Shown: positions 36,260 through 45,124 of the stretch, piece by piece
Position numbering within the stretch: position 1 is the first letter of the stretch
Layout: each line of letters opens with the position of its first letter
NCBI GenBank assembly: GCA_035703895.1
Contig: DASSXJ010000104.1
Span: 1-52,476, forward strand
Length of the DNA stretch: 52,476 bases
DNA from: a bacterium
GTDB taxonomy: Bacteria > Sysuimicrobiota > Sysuimicrobiia > Sysuimicrobiales > Segetimicrobiaceae
Direction: 5' to 3'
Program-made: the position numbers and the translations under genes
The notes under the pieces: model-generated
What the model was told of the DNA's origin: nothing
The model's database searches: none
Seen by the model: the letters and a program-made list of their open reading frames with translations, nothing else

Positions 36260-36556
36260 ATGGCGAGAACGGTCGTGGGGTTCGACCCTCGGGCAAAAGA
36301 GAAAATCCTCGCGCGCCTGCGGAGCGTAGAGGGCCACCTCCGCGGAATCACGCGCATGGTGGAGGAAGATCAGTACTGCGTCGACGTGATCAAGCAGACC
36401 AAGGCCGTCCAGAGCGCCATCGACCGGGTCAACGCCTTGTTGCTGGAGCGTCACCTCAATCACTGCGTCAGCGCGGCGATCAAGTCGGATGATGCGCGCG
36501 AGCGGGAACGGGTCGTCTCGGAGTTGCTGGACGTCTTCGAGAACGGCCAAGGATAG
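36260..36556 (+). CDS. csoR: CsoR-family copper-sensing repressor
   Basis: All-helical DNA-binding regulator of 98 residues. It has the Cu(I) ligand set of CsoR: C40, H65 and C69, with the same spacing as in characterised CsoR proteins. This favours copper over nickel or formaldehyde sensing. Cu(I) binding would release it from the GC-rich dyad just upstream, so the operon is self-regulated. ATG 36260 sits 7 bases after GGGAGG; the open frame extends upstream but would run through the operator. The next gene, copA, begins 6 bases after its stop. Confidence 0.93.
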   Translation: MARTVVGFDPRAKEKILARLRSVEGHLRGITRMVEEDQYCVDVIKQTKAVQSAIDRVNALLLERHLNHCVSAAIKSDDARERERVVSELLDVFENGQG

Positions 36557-36562
36557 GGGGCG

Positions 36563-38851
36563 ATGGCGCATACGGTGATCGACCTCCCGGTCGAAGGCAT
36601 GACGTGCGCCTCGTGCGTCCGCCGCATCGAGCGGGCGCTGGGGCGCCTCGACGGGGTCGGCGAGGCCAGCGTGAACCTGGCCACCGGGAGGGCCCGCGTC
36701 GCGGTCGATACATCGGTGACGACCCGCGATCAACTCGATGCCGCGGTTGAGAAGGCCGGGTACCGGGTCGGATCGCGCACCCCCGCCCCGGAGGACGCCT
36801 TCTCATGGAACGCTGAGGACGGGCGCGCGCCGGAGGCGGAACGGGGGCTCACCGAGCTTCGGCGAAAGTGGATCACGAGCCTGGCGGTCGGGCTCGCGAT
36901 GATGGCGTCGATGTACCTGCCCCTGCGGTTCGAGATGGACCTCGTGAACCCATTGTTCCTGATCGCCGCCACGGTCGTGCAGTTCTGGGCGGGCGGCGTG
37001 TTCTATGCAGCGGCATGGGCCGCGGGCCGCCACGGTGGCGCGACCATGGACACATTGGTCGCGATGGGCACCAGCGTGGCGTACGGCTACAGTGCGTTCG
37101 TGACGCTCTGGCCAACGCTGGCGCAGCGCTGGGGTTTCCCGTTCCACCTCTACTACGAGTCGGCCGTGATCATCATCGCCCTCGTCCTGCTCGGACGCTG
37201 GATGGAGGCGCGGGCCCGGACGCGGGCGGGTGCGGCGATCGGAGCGCTCGTGAAGCTCAGGCCGAAGACGGCGCGTGTGATCCGCGGCGGCGCGGAACAG
37301 GAAATCCCGGTGGGGACCGTTCAGGTCGGCGATCTCATCCGCGTCCGGCCCGGCGAGAAGGTCCCTGTCGATGGGATCCTCGTTGAGGGGACGTCGGCGG
37401 TCGACGAGAGCATGCTGACCGGCGAGAGCCTCCCGGTCGTGAAGGGGCCGGGCGATACCGTCATCGGGGCCACCCTCAACGCGACGGGATCGTTTCTGTT
37501 TCGCGCCACGAAGATAGGGCGGGACACGACGCTAGCCCAGATCGTGCGGCTGGTGGAGGCGGCACAAGGATCGAAAGCCCCCATCCAGCGCCTCGCCGAC
37601 ACCGTCTCCGCATACTTCGTCCCCGCCGTCCTGATCATTGCCGTCCTCACATTTGCCGGCTGGCTCGCGTTTGGACCTGAACCGCGCCTGACGCTCGCCC
37701 TGACCGCCGCGATCGCGGTCCTCATCATCGCTTGTCCCTGCGCGCTTGGGCTGGCCACCCCCACGGCAATTATGGTCGGGACCGGGAAGGCTGCAGAGTT
37801 CGGCGTCCTTATCCGTGGCGGGGAGGCGCTGGAGCAGGCGCGGAGGATCACGGCCATCGTGTTCGACAAGACCGGGACCCTCACGCGGGGCACGCTTCGG
37901 GTCACACAGGTGCTCCCCGTGGACGGTGTGACGGAAGGCGAGCTGCTCCAGCTGGGTGCCGCGGCGGAGGTCGGCTCTGAGCACCCGCTTGGGACGGCCA
38001 TCGTCGACCGCGCCCGCCACCTGGATCTGACGCTCCCCGCAGCGGAAGACTTTCACGCGCTGGCGGGTCAAGGCGTCCGGGCCCGGGTGGGCGGTCGCGA
38101 AGTGTTGCTGGGCAACCGGTCGTTGATGCAGCAGCACCGCGTGGCGCTCGATGGACTCGTGGAGCGAGCGGAGGCGTGCGCCCAAGACGGCGCCTCGCCG
38201 CTCTACATCGCGGTGGATGGCCGCGGGGCCGGCGTGATCGCTGTCGCCGACACGCTGAAACCGGAGTCGCGCGACGCCATGACACTGCTGCGGGCCCTGG
38301 GACTGGAGGTCTGGATGGTGACGGGCGATCATCGCGGCACCGCGCTCGCCATTGCGCGCGAGGCCGGGATCGACCAGGCACATGTGCTCGTCGAGGTGCG
38401 TCCGGATCAGAAAGCGGACGTGGTAAAGCGGCTACAGGCGGAGGGGAAGATCGTGGCGATGGTGGGCGACGGCATCAACGATGCGCCGGCGCTGGCGCAG
38501 GCCAATCTCGGGATCGCCATCGGGACCGGGACCGACGTCGCGATCGCCGCCTCTGACATTACGCTGATCGGCGGGGATCTCCGCACGATCGCCACGGCGA
38601 TCGCCCTCTCGCGCAGGACGGTCGGGGTCATCATCCAGGGGCTGATCTGGGCATTCGCGTACAACGTGCTGCTCATCCCTGTCGCCATGGGCGTGCTGTA
38701 TCCCTGGATCCACGTGCTGCTCAGCCCGGTGCTCGCCGCGGCGGCGATGGCGATGAGCAGCGTGAGCGTGGTGACCAATGCCCTTCGGCTCCGGGGCTTC
38801 CGCCCACCGCTATCATTGAGGCCCGACTCTGGAACGGAGGGGAGACCATGA
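36563..38851 (+). CDS. copA: Copper-exporting P1B-type ATPase
   Basis: Membrane pump of 762 residues exporting Cu(I). One N-terminal metal-binding domain has GMTCASC (C15, C18). The membrane Cu(I) site is C391-P-C393, the phosphorylated aspartate is D435 in DKTGTLT, and the hinge motif [10 protein letters not shown] is near 640. CPC plus one HMA domain points to Cu(I) rather than zinc or cadmium. It overlaps copZ by 4 bases (ATGA), so pump and chaperone are translationally coupled. Regulated by CsoR through the promoter at 36194-36222. Confidence 0.96.
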   Translation: MAHTVIDLPVEGMTCASCVRRIERALGRLDGVGEASVNLATGRARVAVDTSVTTRDQLDAAVEKAGYRVGSRTPAPEDAFSWNAEDGRAPEAERGLTELRRKWITSLAVGLAMMASMYLPLRFEMDLVNPLFLIAATVVQFWAGGVFYAAAWAAGRHGGATMDTLVAMGTSVAYGYSAFVTLWPTLAQRWGFPFHLYYESAVIIIALVLLGRWMEARARTRAGAAIGALVKLRPKTARVIRGGAEQEIPVGTVQVGDLIRVRPGEKVPVDGILVEGTSAVDESMLTGESLPVVKGPGDTVIGATLNATGSFLFRATKIGRDTTLAQIVRLVEAAQGSKAPIQRLADTVSAYFVPAVLIIAVLTFAGWLAFGPEPRLTLALTAAIAVLIIACPCALGLATPTAIMVGTGKAAEFGVLIRGGEALEQARRITAIVFDKTGTLTRGTLRVTQVLPVDGVTEGELLQLGAAAEVGSEHPLGTAIVDRARHLDLTLPAAEDFHALAGQGVRARVGGREVLLGNRSLMQQHRVALDGLVERAEACAQDGASPLYIAVDGRGAGVIAVADTLKPESRDAMTLLRALGLEVWMVTGDHRGTALAIAREAGIDQAHVLVEVRPDQKADVVKRLQAEGKIVAMVGDGINDAPALAQANLGIAIGTGTDVAIAASDITLIGGDLRTIATAIALSRRTVGVIIQGLIWAFAYNVLLIPVAMGVLYPWIHVLLSPVLAAAAMAMSSVSVVTNALRLRGFRPPLSLRPDSGTEGRP

Positions 38852-39057
38852 CCACCGTTGTTCTGACGGTGCCCGGCATCTCATGCGAGCACTGCGAGCG
38901 GACCATCCGCGAGGCCCTGACCCCGGTCAAGGGGATCCAGCGCCTCGACGTGAACATCACGGCGAAGCAGGTGCGCGTCACCTACGACGAAACCCAGGTC
39001 GCGACCGAGAAGATGAAGGAGATTCTCCGGCAGGAAGGGTACCCGGTCGCATCTTGA
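38848..39057 (+). CDS. copZ: Copper chaperone of the CopZ/HMA family
   Basis: Cytosolic protein of 69 residues, one ferredoxin-like HMA domain. The Cu(I)-binding motif GISCEHC has C13 and C16. It is expected to hand copper to the N-terminal domain of CopA. The ATG overlaps the copA stop (ATGA) and GGAGGGGAG lies upstream within copA. Usual length for the family. Confidence 0.95.
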   Translation: MTTVVLTVPGISCEHCERTIREALTPVKGIQRLDVNITAKQVRVTYDETQVATEKMKEILRQEGYPVAS

Positions 39058-39080
39058 CCAAAACGGGGGAGGAGAGATCG

Positions 39081-39485
39081 ATGGCTGCGACGATCCCGGA
39101 GCCCGTCAAGACGTTTCTCGAGAAGCCAAATTTCGCTGTCCTCGCCACCCAATCTCGTTCGGGTCGCGTGCAGGCGACGCCCGTGTGGTTCGTGCGTGCC
39201 GGCGGCGAGATCCTGATCAACACCAGCGCCGGCCGGACAAAGCTGCGGAACATGGAAGCCAACCCCCAGGTCACCCTGGCGATTGTCGATCGCGAGAACC
39301 CGTACCAGTACGTTCAGATCCAGGGTCGGGTTGTGAAGTTCGATAAGGATAACGGCGCGAAAGGCATCGACCGGCTCTCGCAGCGATACATGGGGAAGCC
39401 CTATGCGTATTCGGGCGGCGATAACCCGAAGAATCGGGTCAGCATCCACATCGCCCCCGAACGGGTCGACGCACACAACCTCTAG
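39081..39485 (+). CDS. PPOX-class (FMN or F420-binding) oxidoreductase-like protein
   Basis: Small split-barrel protein of 134 residues, similar to pyridoxamine-phosphate-oxidase-like F420/FMN-dependent enzymes. Typical segments are FAVLATQSRSGRVQATPVWF, INTSAGRTKLRNMEANPQV and YVQIQGRVV. A GGGGAGGAG ribosome site precedes the ATG. It lies 23 bases after copZ, so it is probably the last gene of the copper operon; whether it acts in copper stress is unclear. A convergent hairpin follows. The cofactor cannot be told from sequence alone. Confidence 0.82.
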   Translation: MAATIPEPVKTFLEKPNFAVLATQSRSGRVQATPVWFVRAGGEILINTSAGRTKLRNMEANPQVTLAIVDRENPYQYVQIQGRVVKFDKDNGAKGIDRLSQRYMGKPYAYSGGDNPKNRVSIHIAPERVDAHNL

Positions 39486-39492
39486 CGACCTG

Positions 39493-39517
39493 AGGCGACC
39501 GGCCGGCGTGGTCGCCT
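39493..39517. terminator. Hairpin between convergent genes
   Basis: AGGCGACC (39493-39500) pairs with GGTCGCCT (39510-39517) around a 9-base loop. It lies just after the PPOX gene stop and overlaps the end of the convergent peroxiredoxin gene. No U-tract is present, so it is a candidate bidirectional terminator only. Confidence 0.4.
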
Positions 39518-40088
39518 AACGCGGTGGCTGCTGCTGGATCCAGGCAATCACGTCCTCGGCGTTCTTATCAGGGGGGAACACCGGATAGAAGAGTTTGATG
39601 ATCCGCCCGTGCAGAGCCACCAACGTGAGCCGCTTGATGAGGACCATCGACTCCACTTCAAAGGTGGGCAACCGGAGCGCACGCGCAAACCGCAACTCAG
39701 TGTCGCTGAGCAGCTCCATGGGCAGGTGAAGGCGTTCGACCGCCTCGCGCTGGTCATCGGTGGTCTGCGTGCTGAGGCCAAACACCTGCGCGCCCAGGTG
39801 CCGCAGTTCCTGATAATGATCTCGGAAGGCACACGCCTGGGGGGTGCAGCCTCGCGCCCCGGGGATCTCATTCCAGCCTGTTGGGATCTCGACGTCGGGC
39901 CGGCCGGTGCGCGGGTAGCAGTAGATGACCGTCAGCTCGGGGAGCGCCCCGAGGTTCACCGCTCGGCCGGACGTGGACGCCAAGGACACCGCGGGCAGGC
40001 GTGCGCCCGGCAGATGATCGCAGGCTCCATCGTCGATCGGCATAGGCAGGTCCGGTGGAAGTTCGTACAGGTTGTCTGTTCTCGCCAT
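39516..40088 (-). CDS. Peroxiredoxin (AhpC/TSA, PrxQ/BCP-like)
   Basis: Thiol peroxidase of 190 residues that reduces hydroperoxides. The thioredoxin fold carries GCTPQACAFRD with C81 as probable peroxidatic cysteine and C86 as probable resolving cysteine, the PrxQ/BCP arrangement. An extra Cys (C57, in YCYPRTGRP) sits on the preceding strand. The insert between this strand and the active site is a few residues longer than in standard PrxQ. It follows a cupin gene on the same strand by 9 bases, likely one transcript. Function inferred from the family. Confidence 0.85.
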   Translation of the reverse strand: MARTDNLYELPPDLPMPIDDGACDHLPGARLPAVSLASTSGRAVNLGALPELTVIYCYPRTGRPDVEIPTGWNEIPGARGCTPQACAFRDHYQELRHLGAQVFGLSTQTTDDQREAVERLHLPMELLSDTELRFARALRLPTFEVESMVLIKRLTLVALHGRIIKLFYPVFPPDKNAEDVIAWIQQQPPR

Positions 40089-40097
40089 CTGCGTCCC

Positions 40098-40406
40098 TCA
40101 GTAGACCGACGGGGCGTAGACGTTCACCGTCACGAGCGACTCCGCCCCGCTGTTTACGATTTCGTGGGCCTCGCCGGCCTCGATCAAGAGCAGCGCACCG
40201 GCGTCCAGCTCGACGCGACGACCCTCGACCACCGCGGCCCCCGAGCCGGACACGACATACAGCCATTGGTCCGAATCGGGATGGACGTTGTCATCTCCGC
40301 CGGTCGACTGGCCCGCCTCTAGCACCATCACCGCCGCCTGCGATCGCTCGGTCCCGGCCACGATCCGGAAGAACGACCGCATCCCGCCGGTCTGAACGCG
40401 TTTCAT
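40098..40406 (-). CDS. Small cupin-domain protein
   Basis: Single-domain cupin of 102 residues. The first cupin motif is seen as DNVHPDSDQWLYVVSGSG (His at about 42; the Gln/Trp region replaces the second His of many family members). The second motif is GALLLIEAGEAHEIVNSG with a conserved His. Such proteins bind a metal and may be enzymes or sensors. It is 9 bases from the peroxiredoxin gene and divergent from the P-loop protein. Function unassigned. Confidence 0.8.
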   Translation of the reverse strand: MKRVQTGGMRSFFRIVAGTERSQAAVMVLEAGQSTGGDDNVHPDSDQWLYVVSGSGAAVVEGRRVELDAGALLLIEAGEAHEIVNSGAESLVTVNVYAPSVY

Positions 40407-40548
40407 GATTCGTCTACGCTCGCGCGGACTGAACGGTTCCAGCCGGCGGCGATCCCTCTCCTCTTTCGTGTCACCCAGCCGGGGAGCCTGCCGGCTGCTT
40501 GGGCCACGGAGGAATTCGCGCTCAGATACCCTGAATACTCCGCCCCAA

Positions 40549-41436
40549 ATGGCGTCTCCCGATGCGAAGGGACACCTGGTCGTTCACGAGGATCCACGGC
40601 TGGCTGCCCAACTCGACCAGCTGGCCGCCGGCAGCCGCCTGGTGTTCTTCGCCGGACTGCCGGGCACGGGCAAGAGCCTGCTCATTCATCAAATGGCGCA
40701 TCTCGCGCACGCCGCCGGCCGCGAAATCCACCTCTTGCAGTGGGACGTGGTTCGTCCCCGGTTCGAGGCCGGCCGTGCGGGCGTGCGGCACCCAACCGAG
40801 CAGGGGGTAACCCACAGCGTCATCCGAAAGGCGGTCGGCGTCTGGGTGCGCCACGCGATGGTCGCATGGCACCACCACCACCCCGAATCCAGGCACCTGC
40901 TGATCGGCGAGACGCCGCTCGTGGGCCATCGCTTCATCGAACTGGCCCGCCGCGAGGACGACGCCGCCGAGCCACTTCTCGCGGCAGGCTCGTGTCGCTT
41001 CGTGATTCCAGTCCCCTCGCTCGAGGTTCGCCGGTTCCTCGAAGCCGAACGGGACCGGCGCATCCACCGGCCGGTACATGACCGCGAGCGGGAAGACGCG
41101 CCCCCGCACGTCCTTCGCGCTCTGTGGGGCGAACTGGTCGATGCGGGGCGCGCTTTGGGAGTCGACCGCAACGGCGAGCCCGCCGCGGCCCCGCCGTATG
41201 ACCCCGGCCTTTACGAACGCGTCTACCGGCTCGTGCTTCGACATCGTCATGTGGCAAGCCTCATCGTGGATAGGGTCCTCTCCAACGAAGGCCGCTCGGT
41301 CTATGAGTTCCACATCCCCGCACACGACGTCGTGCCTTCCGCAGACGAGACCGATCGCTTCATCGAAAAAATCGAGCAGCAGTACCCCGACTTGAGCGGC
41401 CTACAGGACGAAGTTGATCGCTGGTACGTGGTGTGA
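40549..41436 (+). CDS. P-loop NTP-binding protein of unknown function
   Basis: Protein of 295 residues. The Walker A motif GLPGTGKS is at 36-43, preceded by a hydrophobic strand RLVFFA. A later HLLIGETPLVGHRFIELAR segment could hold the Walker B or lid region. The C-terminal part is acidic and helical (PSADETDRFIEKIEQQYPDL). It resembles nucleotide kinases or AAA-like small-molecule kinases but matches none I know. The frame continues upstream to 40405 with Arg/Ser-rich sequence; ATG 40549 is chosen since that part looks non-coding. It lies 80 bases before a molybdopterin oxidoreductase gene on the same strand. Confidence 0.75.
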   Translation: MASPDAKGHLVVHEDPRLAAQLDQLAAGSRLVFFAGLPGTGKSLLIHQMAHLAHAAGREIHLLQWDVVRPRFEAGRAGVRHPTEQGVTHSVIRKAVGVWVRHAMVAWHHHHPESRHLLIGETPLVGHRFIELARREDDAAEPLLAAGSCRFVIPVPSLEVRRFLEAERDRRIHRPVHDREREDAPPHVLRALWGELVDAGRALGVDRNGEPAAAPPYDPGLYERVYRLVLRHRHVASLIVDRVLSNEGRSVYEFHIPAHDVVPSADETDRFIEKIEQQYPDLSGLQDEVDRWYVV

Positions 41437-41516
41437 GCCCCGATTTCCGATCTGACTATGCACGGTGGACTTCGGGGCTGCGAAGGAGTTCGGGGACCAA
41501 ACTGGAAATTCCGGTC

Positions 41517-43955
41517 ATGGCGGATCACGCCGCTATTGAGCGCATCCACGGCTATTGCGGCTTCTGCATCGCCCGCTGCGGCACCGTGGCGACGGTGGAA
41601 GATGGTCGCTTCACGCGGCTGGACCCCGACCCATCGCACCCGACCGGCCAGGCGATCTGCGCCAAGGGGCGGGCGGCTCCGGAAATCGTGTACCACCGGG
41701 AGAGACTCACCTACCCGCTCCGCCGGACCCGCCCGAAGGGCGACCCCGACCCCGGCTGGGAACGGATCGGCTGGGACCAGGCGCTGAACCTGACCGCCGC
41801 CGCGATGCGCGAGGTCGCCGAACGGCATGGACCGCACGCGGTCGCCTTTACCGTCTCTTCCCCCTCCACGACCGCGATCGCGGATTCCAGCGGCTACATC
41901 CGGCGGCTGGCGAACGCCTTCGGCACCCCAAACGCGAACATCACCCTCGACATCTGCGGGTGGGGGCGCGCCTTCGCCACGCGCTACACATATGGCGTCG
42001 CCAGCGTCGGCGCCTCCTCCGGGGGCGCCATGCCGGATATCGAGAACAGCGGCGTGCTGATCCTGTGGGGCTACAACCCCAGCTTCACCCGCCTCACCCA
42101 CGCGACCGCCGTTGTCGCAGCGCTCCGGCGCGGCATGCGGCTGATCGTCATCGACCCGCGCCATGTCGGCCTTGCCGGCAAAGCCGATCTTTGGCTCAGG
42201 GTGCGGCCCGGCACCGACGGCGCGCTGGCGCTCGGCCTCGCCAATGTGATGCTCGAGCGCGGCTGGTACGACCGCGACTTCATCCGCAGTTGGAGCAACG
42301 GGTCGCACCTGGTACGCGCCGACACAGGCCGCGTGCTGACCGAGCGCGACCTCAATCCGAGCGGTGATGGGGGCCGCGTCCTCTCCTGGGACAGCGTGGC
42401 GGCGCGGCCGGTGCCGTATGACACCACCGCGGGGCGGTACGAGGGCGACGGCACCAATCTCGCGCTGGACGGCGAATACGGTGTCGTCACGCCGCGGGGC
42501 GAGGTCCTCTGCCACCCCGCCTTCGAGCTGTATAGACGGCTCTGCAGGCGCTACACGCCGGAGACCGTCGAAGCGATCTGCTGGATTCCGCGCGCCCAGG
42601 TCGAGGAAGCCGCACGGCTGATCTGGCACGCGCGCCCGGTGTCCTATTACGCGTGGAGCGGCCACGAGCAGCACGCCAACGTCACGCAGACGGCGCGCGC
42701 CATGTCGCTGCTGTATGCCCTCACCGGCTCTTTCGACCGGCCCGGCGGCAATGTGCTGTTCGCGGCGCCGCCGGCCGCGCCGATCGACGGCCAGGAGCTG
42801 CCGTCGGCGCGCCATATGGCCCCGACAGTGGGCCTCGCCGAGCGCCCGCTCGGGCCGGCGCGGTGGGGCTACGTGACCACCCGCGATCTCTACCGGGCCA
42901 TTCTGGAGGGGAACCCCTACCCGGTCCGCGTCGTGATCGGCTTCGGCGCCAACATGGTGCTGGCCCATGCCGGCGGCAGGCAAGGGCGCGAGGCCCTCAA
43001 GGCGTTGCCATTCTACGCGCATGCCGATCTGTTCATGAACCCGACTGCCGAGCTGGCCGATGTGGTGCTGCCGGTCGCCTCGGCTTTTGAGCGCGAGGCG
43101 TTGAAGATCGGCTTCGATGTCAGCCAGGAGGCGCAGTCACTGATTCAGCTCCGTCCGGCGGTCGTGCCGCCGCCCGGCGAAGCGCGCGCGGATACCGACA
43201 TCATCTTCGATCTCGCGGGCCGGCTTGGACTTGCGGCGCAGTTCTGGAATGGCGACATCGATGCCGCGTACCGCCATCAGCTGGCCCCGACCGGCGTGAC
43301 GTTGGAGCAGCTGCGCGCCGCCCCCCGCGGCGTGCGGGTGCCGCTACAACCCCGCCACGCCAAATATGCCGAGCCGGACGCGAACGGCGTGCCCCGCGGC
43401 TTCGCAACACCTTCGCGCAAGATCGAACTCTACTCGCAAACTTTTCTCGATCACGGCTACACGCCGCTGCCGGATTTTTCTGAGCCGCCTGTCGGCCCCG
43501 TGGCGCGGCCCGATCTGGCTGCGCGTTTTCCGCTGATCCTGACGAGCGCGAAACCGTCGCTATTCTGCCAGACCCAGCACCGCGCGCTGTCGAGTCTGCG
43601 GAGGCGCGCCCGGCATCCCGAGGTGGAGCTGCATCCCGCGGCGGCGCAGGTACGCGGGATCGCCAACGGGGACTGGGTGTCGATCGAGACGCCGGAGGGC
43701 AGCGTACGCGCCCGCGCCCGGCTCAACGCGGACCTCGATCCCCGTGTGGTGGTCGGCGAGCATGGCTGGTGGCAGGGCTGTGCCGAACTCGGCGCGCCCG
43801 GCTACGATCCCTTCAGCCCGATGGGCGCCAACTTCAACCTGCTCATCGGCACAGACGCGCTCGACCCAGTCAGCGGCACCGCGCCGCATCGCTCCTACCT
43901 GTGCCAGATTCGACCCGTCGCGCAAGGAACGGTGCCGGGACCCCCAAGCCCGTAA
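41517..43955 (+). CDS. Molybdopterin-dependent oxidoreductase (DMSO reductase/formate dehydrogenase superfamily)
   Basis: Protein of 812 residues carrying a bis-molybdopterin guanine dinucleotide cofactor. An N-terminal [4Fe-4S] site has cysteines at about 14, 17, 21 and 48 (GYCGFCIARC, then AICAKGR with the conserved Lys). A probable metal-ligand cysteine is C147 in LDICGWGR. Pterin-binding segments follow to a C-terminal domain with SAKPSLFCQTQHR and HPAAAQVRGIANGDWV. No Tat signal is seen, so it is cytoplasmic. No electron-transfer or membrane subunit lies nearby. Codon use is richer in GCG/CTG than its neighbours. Substrate cannot be assigned. The start at ATG 41517 lacks a strong ribosome site. 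Confidence 0.88.
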   Translation: MADHAAIERIHGYCGFCIARCGTVATVEDGRFTRLDPDPSHPTGQAICAKGRAAPEIVYHRERLTYPLRRTRPKGDPDPGWERIGWDQALNLTAAAMREVAERHGPHAVAFTVSSPSTTAIADSSGYIRRLANAFGTPNANITLDICGWGRAFATRYTYGVASVGASSGGAMPDIENSGVLILWGYNPSFTRLTHATAVVAALRRGMRLIVIDPRHVGLAGKADLWLRVRPGTDGALALGLANVMLERGWYDRDFIRSWSNGSHLVRADTGRVLTERDLNPSGDGGRVLSWDSVAARPVPYDTTAGRYEGDGTNLALDGEYGVVTPRGEVLCHPAFELYRRLCRRYTPETVEAICWIPRAQVEEAARLIWHARPVSYYAWSGHEQHANVTQTARAMSLLYALTGSFDRPGGNVLFAAPPAAPIDGQELPSARHMAPTVGLAERPLGPARWGYVTTRDLYRAILEGNPYPVRVVIGFGANMVLAHAGGRQGREALKALPFYAHADLFMNPTAELADVVLPVASAFEREALKIGFDVSQEAQSLIQLRPAVVPPPGEARADTDIIFDLAGRLGLAAQFWNGDIDAAYRHQLAPTGVTLEQLRAAPRGVRVPLQPRHAKYAEPDANGVPRGFATPSRKIELYSQTFLDHGYTPLPDFSEPPVGPVARPDLAARFPLILTSAKPSLFCQTQHRALSSLRRRARHPEVELHPAAAQVRGIANGDWVSIETPEGSVRARARLNADLDPRVVVGEHGWWQGCAELGAPGYDPFSPMGANFNLLIGTDALDPVSGTAPHRSYLCQIRPVAQGTVPGPPSP

Positions 43956-43969
43956 TCCCCACCGCGACG

Positions 43970-45103
43970 TCACACCTCCGCCAGCAACCGCGTAAACCAG
44001 GCCAGGCGGGGGGCGATCGTGGAGACCACGACGTGTTCGTGCTCGGCGTGGCCGCCGTCCCCGACCGCGCCGAGCCCGTCGAGCGTGGGTACCCCGAGCG
44101 CCGCGGTAAAGTTGCCATCGCTGCCGCCGCCGGTTCCGCTCGCAGGGAGATCGAACCCCTCGTCCGCCGCGATACGCTTGGCCAGAATGTAGAGTCGGCG
44201 TGACGCCTCGGTCTCCTCCATGGGCGGCCGGTTCAGGCCCCCGGTAATCCGGGTCGAGGTCCCGCGGATGAAGGTGGGGCGGTTGCGGATCCCCTCGTCG
44301 GCCCGGCGTGCCTCCTCCGCGGTGCGGACCCGGAGATCGATCTCCGCCTCAGCGTGGGCCGCGACGACGTTCGAGCGCGTGCCCCCGCGGACCACGCCGA
44401 CGTTCACCGTCGTTCCGCGGGCCGGATCGTTCAGCGTGTGCAGGTCGACGACCTGGCGGGCCAGCTCGAGGACGGCGCTTCGCCCTTTCTCCGGATCGGC
44501 TCCGGCGTGGCTCGCGACCCCCTCCACATCGAGGTGATACATCCCCACCCCTTTCCGCCAGAGTTTGATCGCGCCTTCGGCGCCCACGGATGGCTCGAGC
44601 ACGAAGACGCACTCCGACGCGCGCGCCAGCCGCTCGATGATTGGACGGGACGTGGGGCTTCCCACCTCCTCTTCGGAGTTGCCGAAAAACGTGAACGTCT
44701 TATCCTTGGCGACGCCCGCCTCGAGGGCGAGCCGCAGTCCCCAGAGCGCCTGGAGGTCCCCGTACTTCATGTCGAACGATCCGGGGCCGGTCAACCGGTC
44801 GCCATCGATCCGGCACGGCAGCCGCTGGACCGTCCCGACCGGCCAGACCGTGTCGAAGTGACCCAGCAGCAGGATCTTGCGGGCGCCCTCCCCGATCCTG
44901 GCCTCAAAGTGATCCCCCCATCGCTCCTGGCGGTGCCACGTGATCTCCGCTCGCGCGTACTCACGGTACCATTCCGCGAGATGCCGGCCCGCGCGGTCGC
45001 ACGCGGCCTTGTCCACGGTGGGCGATTCGAGCTCGACAAAAGTCCGCAGGTCGGACAGGAACGCCTCCAGATGCCGGTCAACCGAGGAGCGAAAGCTGGG
45101 CAA
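43970..45103 (-). CDS. M20-family zinc peptidase (glutamate carboxypeptidase-like)
   Basis: Dinuclear zinc amidohydrolase/peptidase of 377 residues. Ligands and catalytic residues are recognisable: H82 and D84 in GHFDTVWP, D111 in GPGSFDMKYG, the catalytic Glu in SEEEVGSP (144-146) and a C-terminal His in GDGGHAEHEH. The inserted dimerisation domain spans about 175-285. Closest resemblance is to carboxypeptidase G2-like enzymes that release a C-terminal glutamate. No signal peptide is seen. It faces the molybdopterin gene and lies 21 bases after the ketopantoate-reductase-like gene, probably co-transcribed with it. Confidence 0.92.
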   Translation of the reverse strand: MPSFRSSVDRHLEAFLSDLRTFVELESPTVDKAACDRAGRHLAEWYREYARAEITWHRQERWGDHFEARIGEGARKILLLGHFDTVWPVGTVQRLPCRIDGDRLTGPGSFDMKYGDLQALWGLRLALEAGVAKDKTFTFFGNSEEEVGSPTSRPIIERLARASECVFVLEPSVGAEGAIKLWRKGVGMYHLDVEGVASHAGADPEKGRSAVLELARQVVDLHTLNDPARGTTVNVGVVRGGTRSNVVAAHAEAEIDLRVRTAEEARRADEGIRNRPTFIRGTSTRITGGLNRPPMEETEASRRLYILAKRIAADEGFDLPASGTGGGSDGNFTAALGVPTLDGLGAVGDGGHAEHEHVVVSTIAPRLAWFTRLLAEV

Positions 45104-45124
45104 GGTACTCCCTCCCGTGCGAAT

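Noticed and set aside
41301-43022. A 573-codon - strand frame opposite the molybdopterin oxidoreductase
   Set aside because: The + strand gene has Fe-S cysteines and cofactor motifs; the opposite frame has none.
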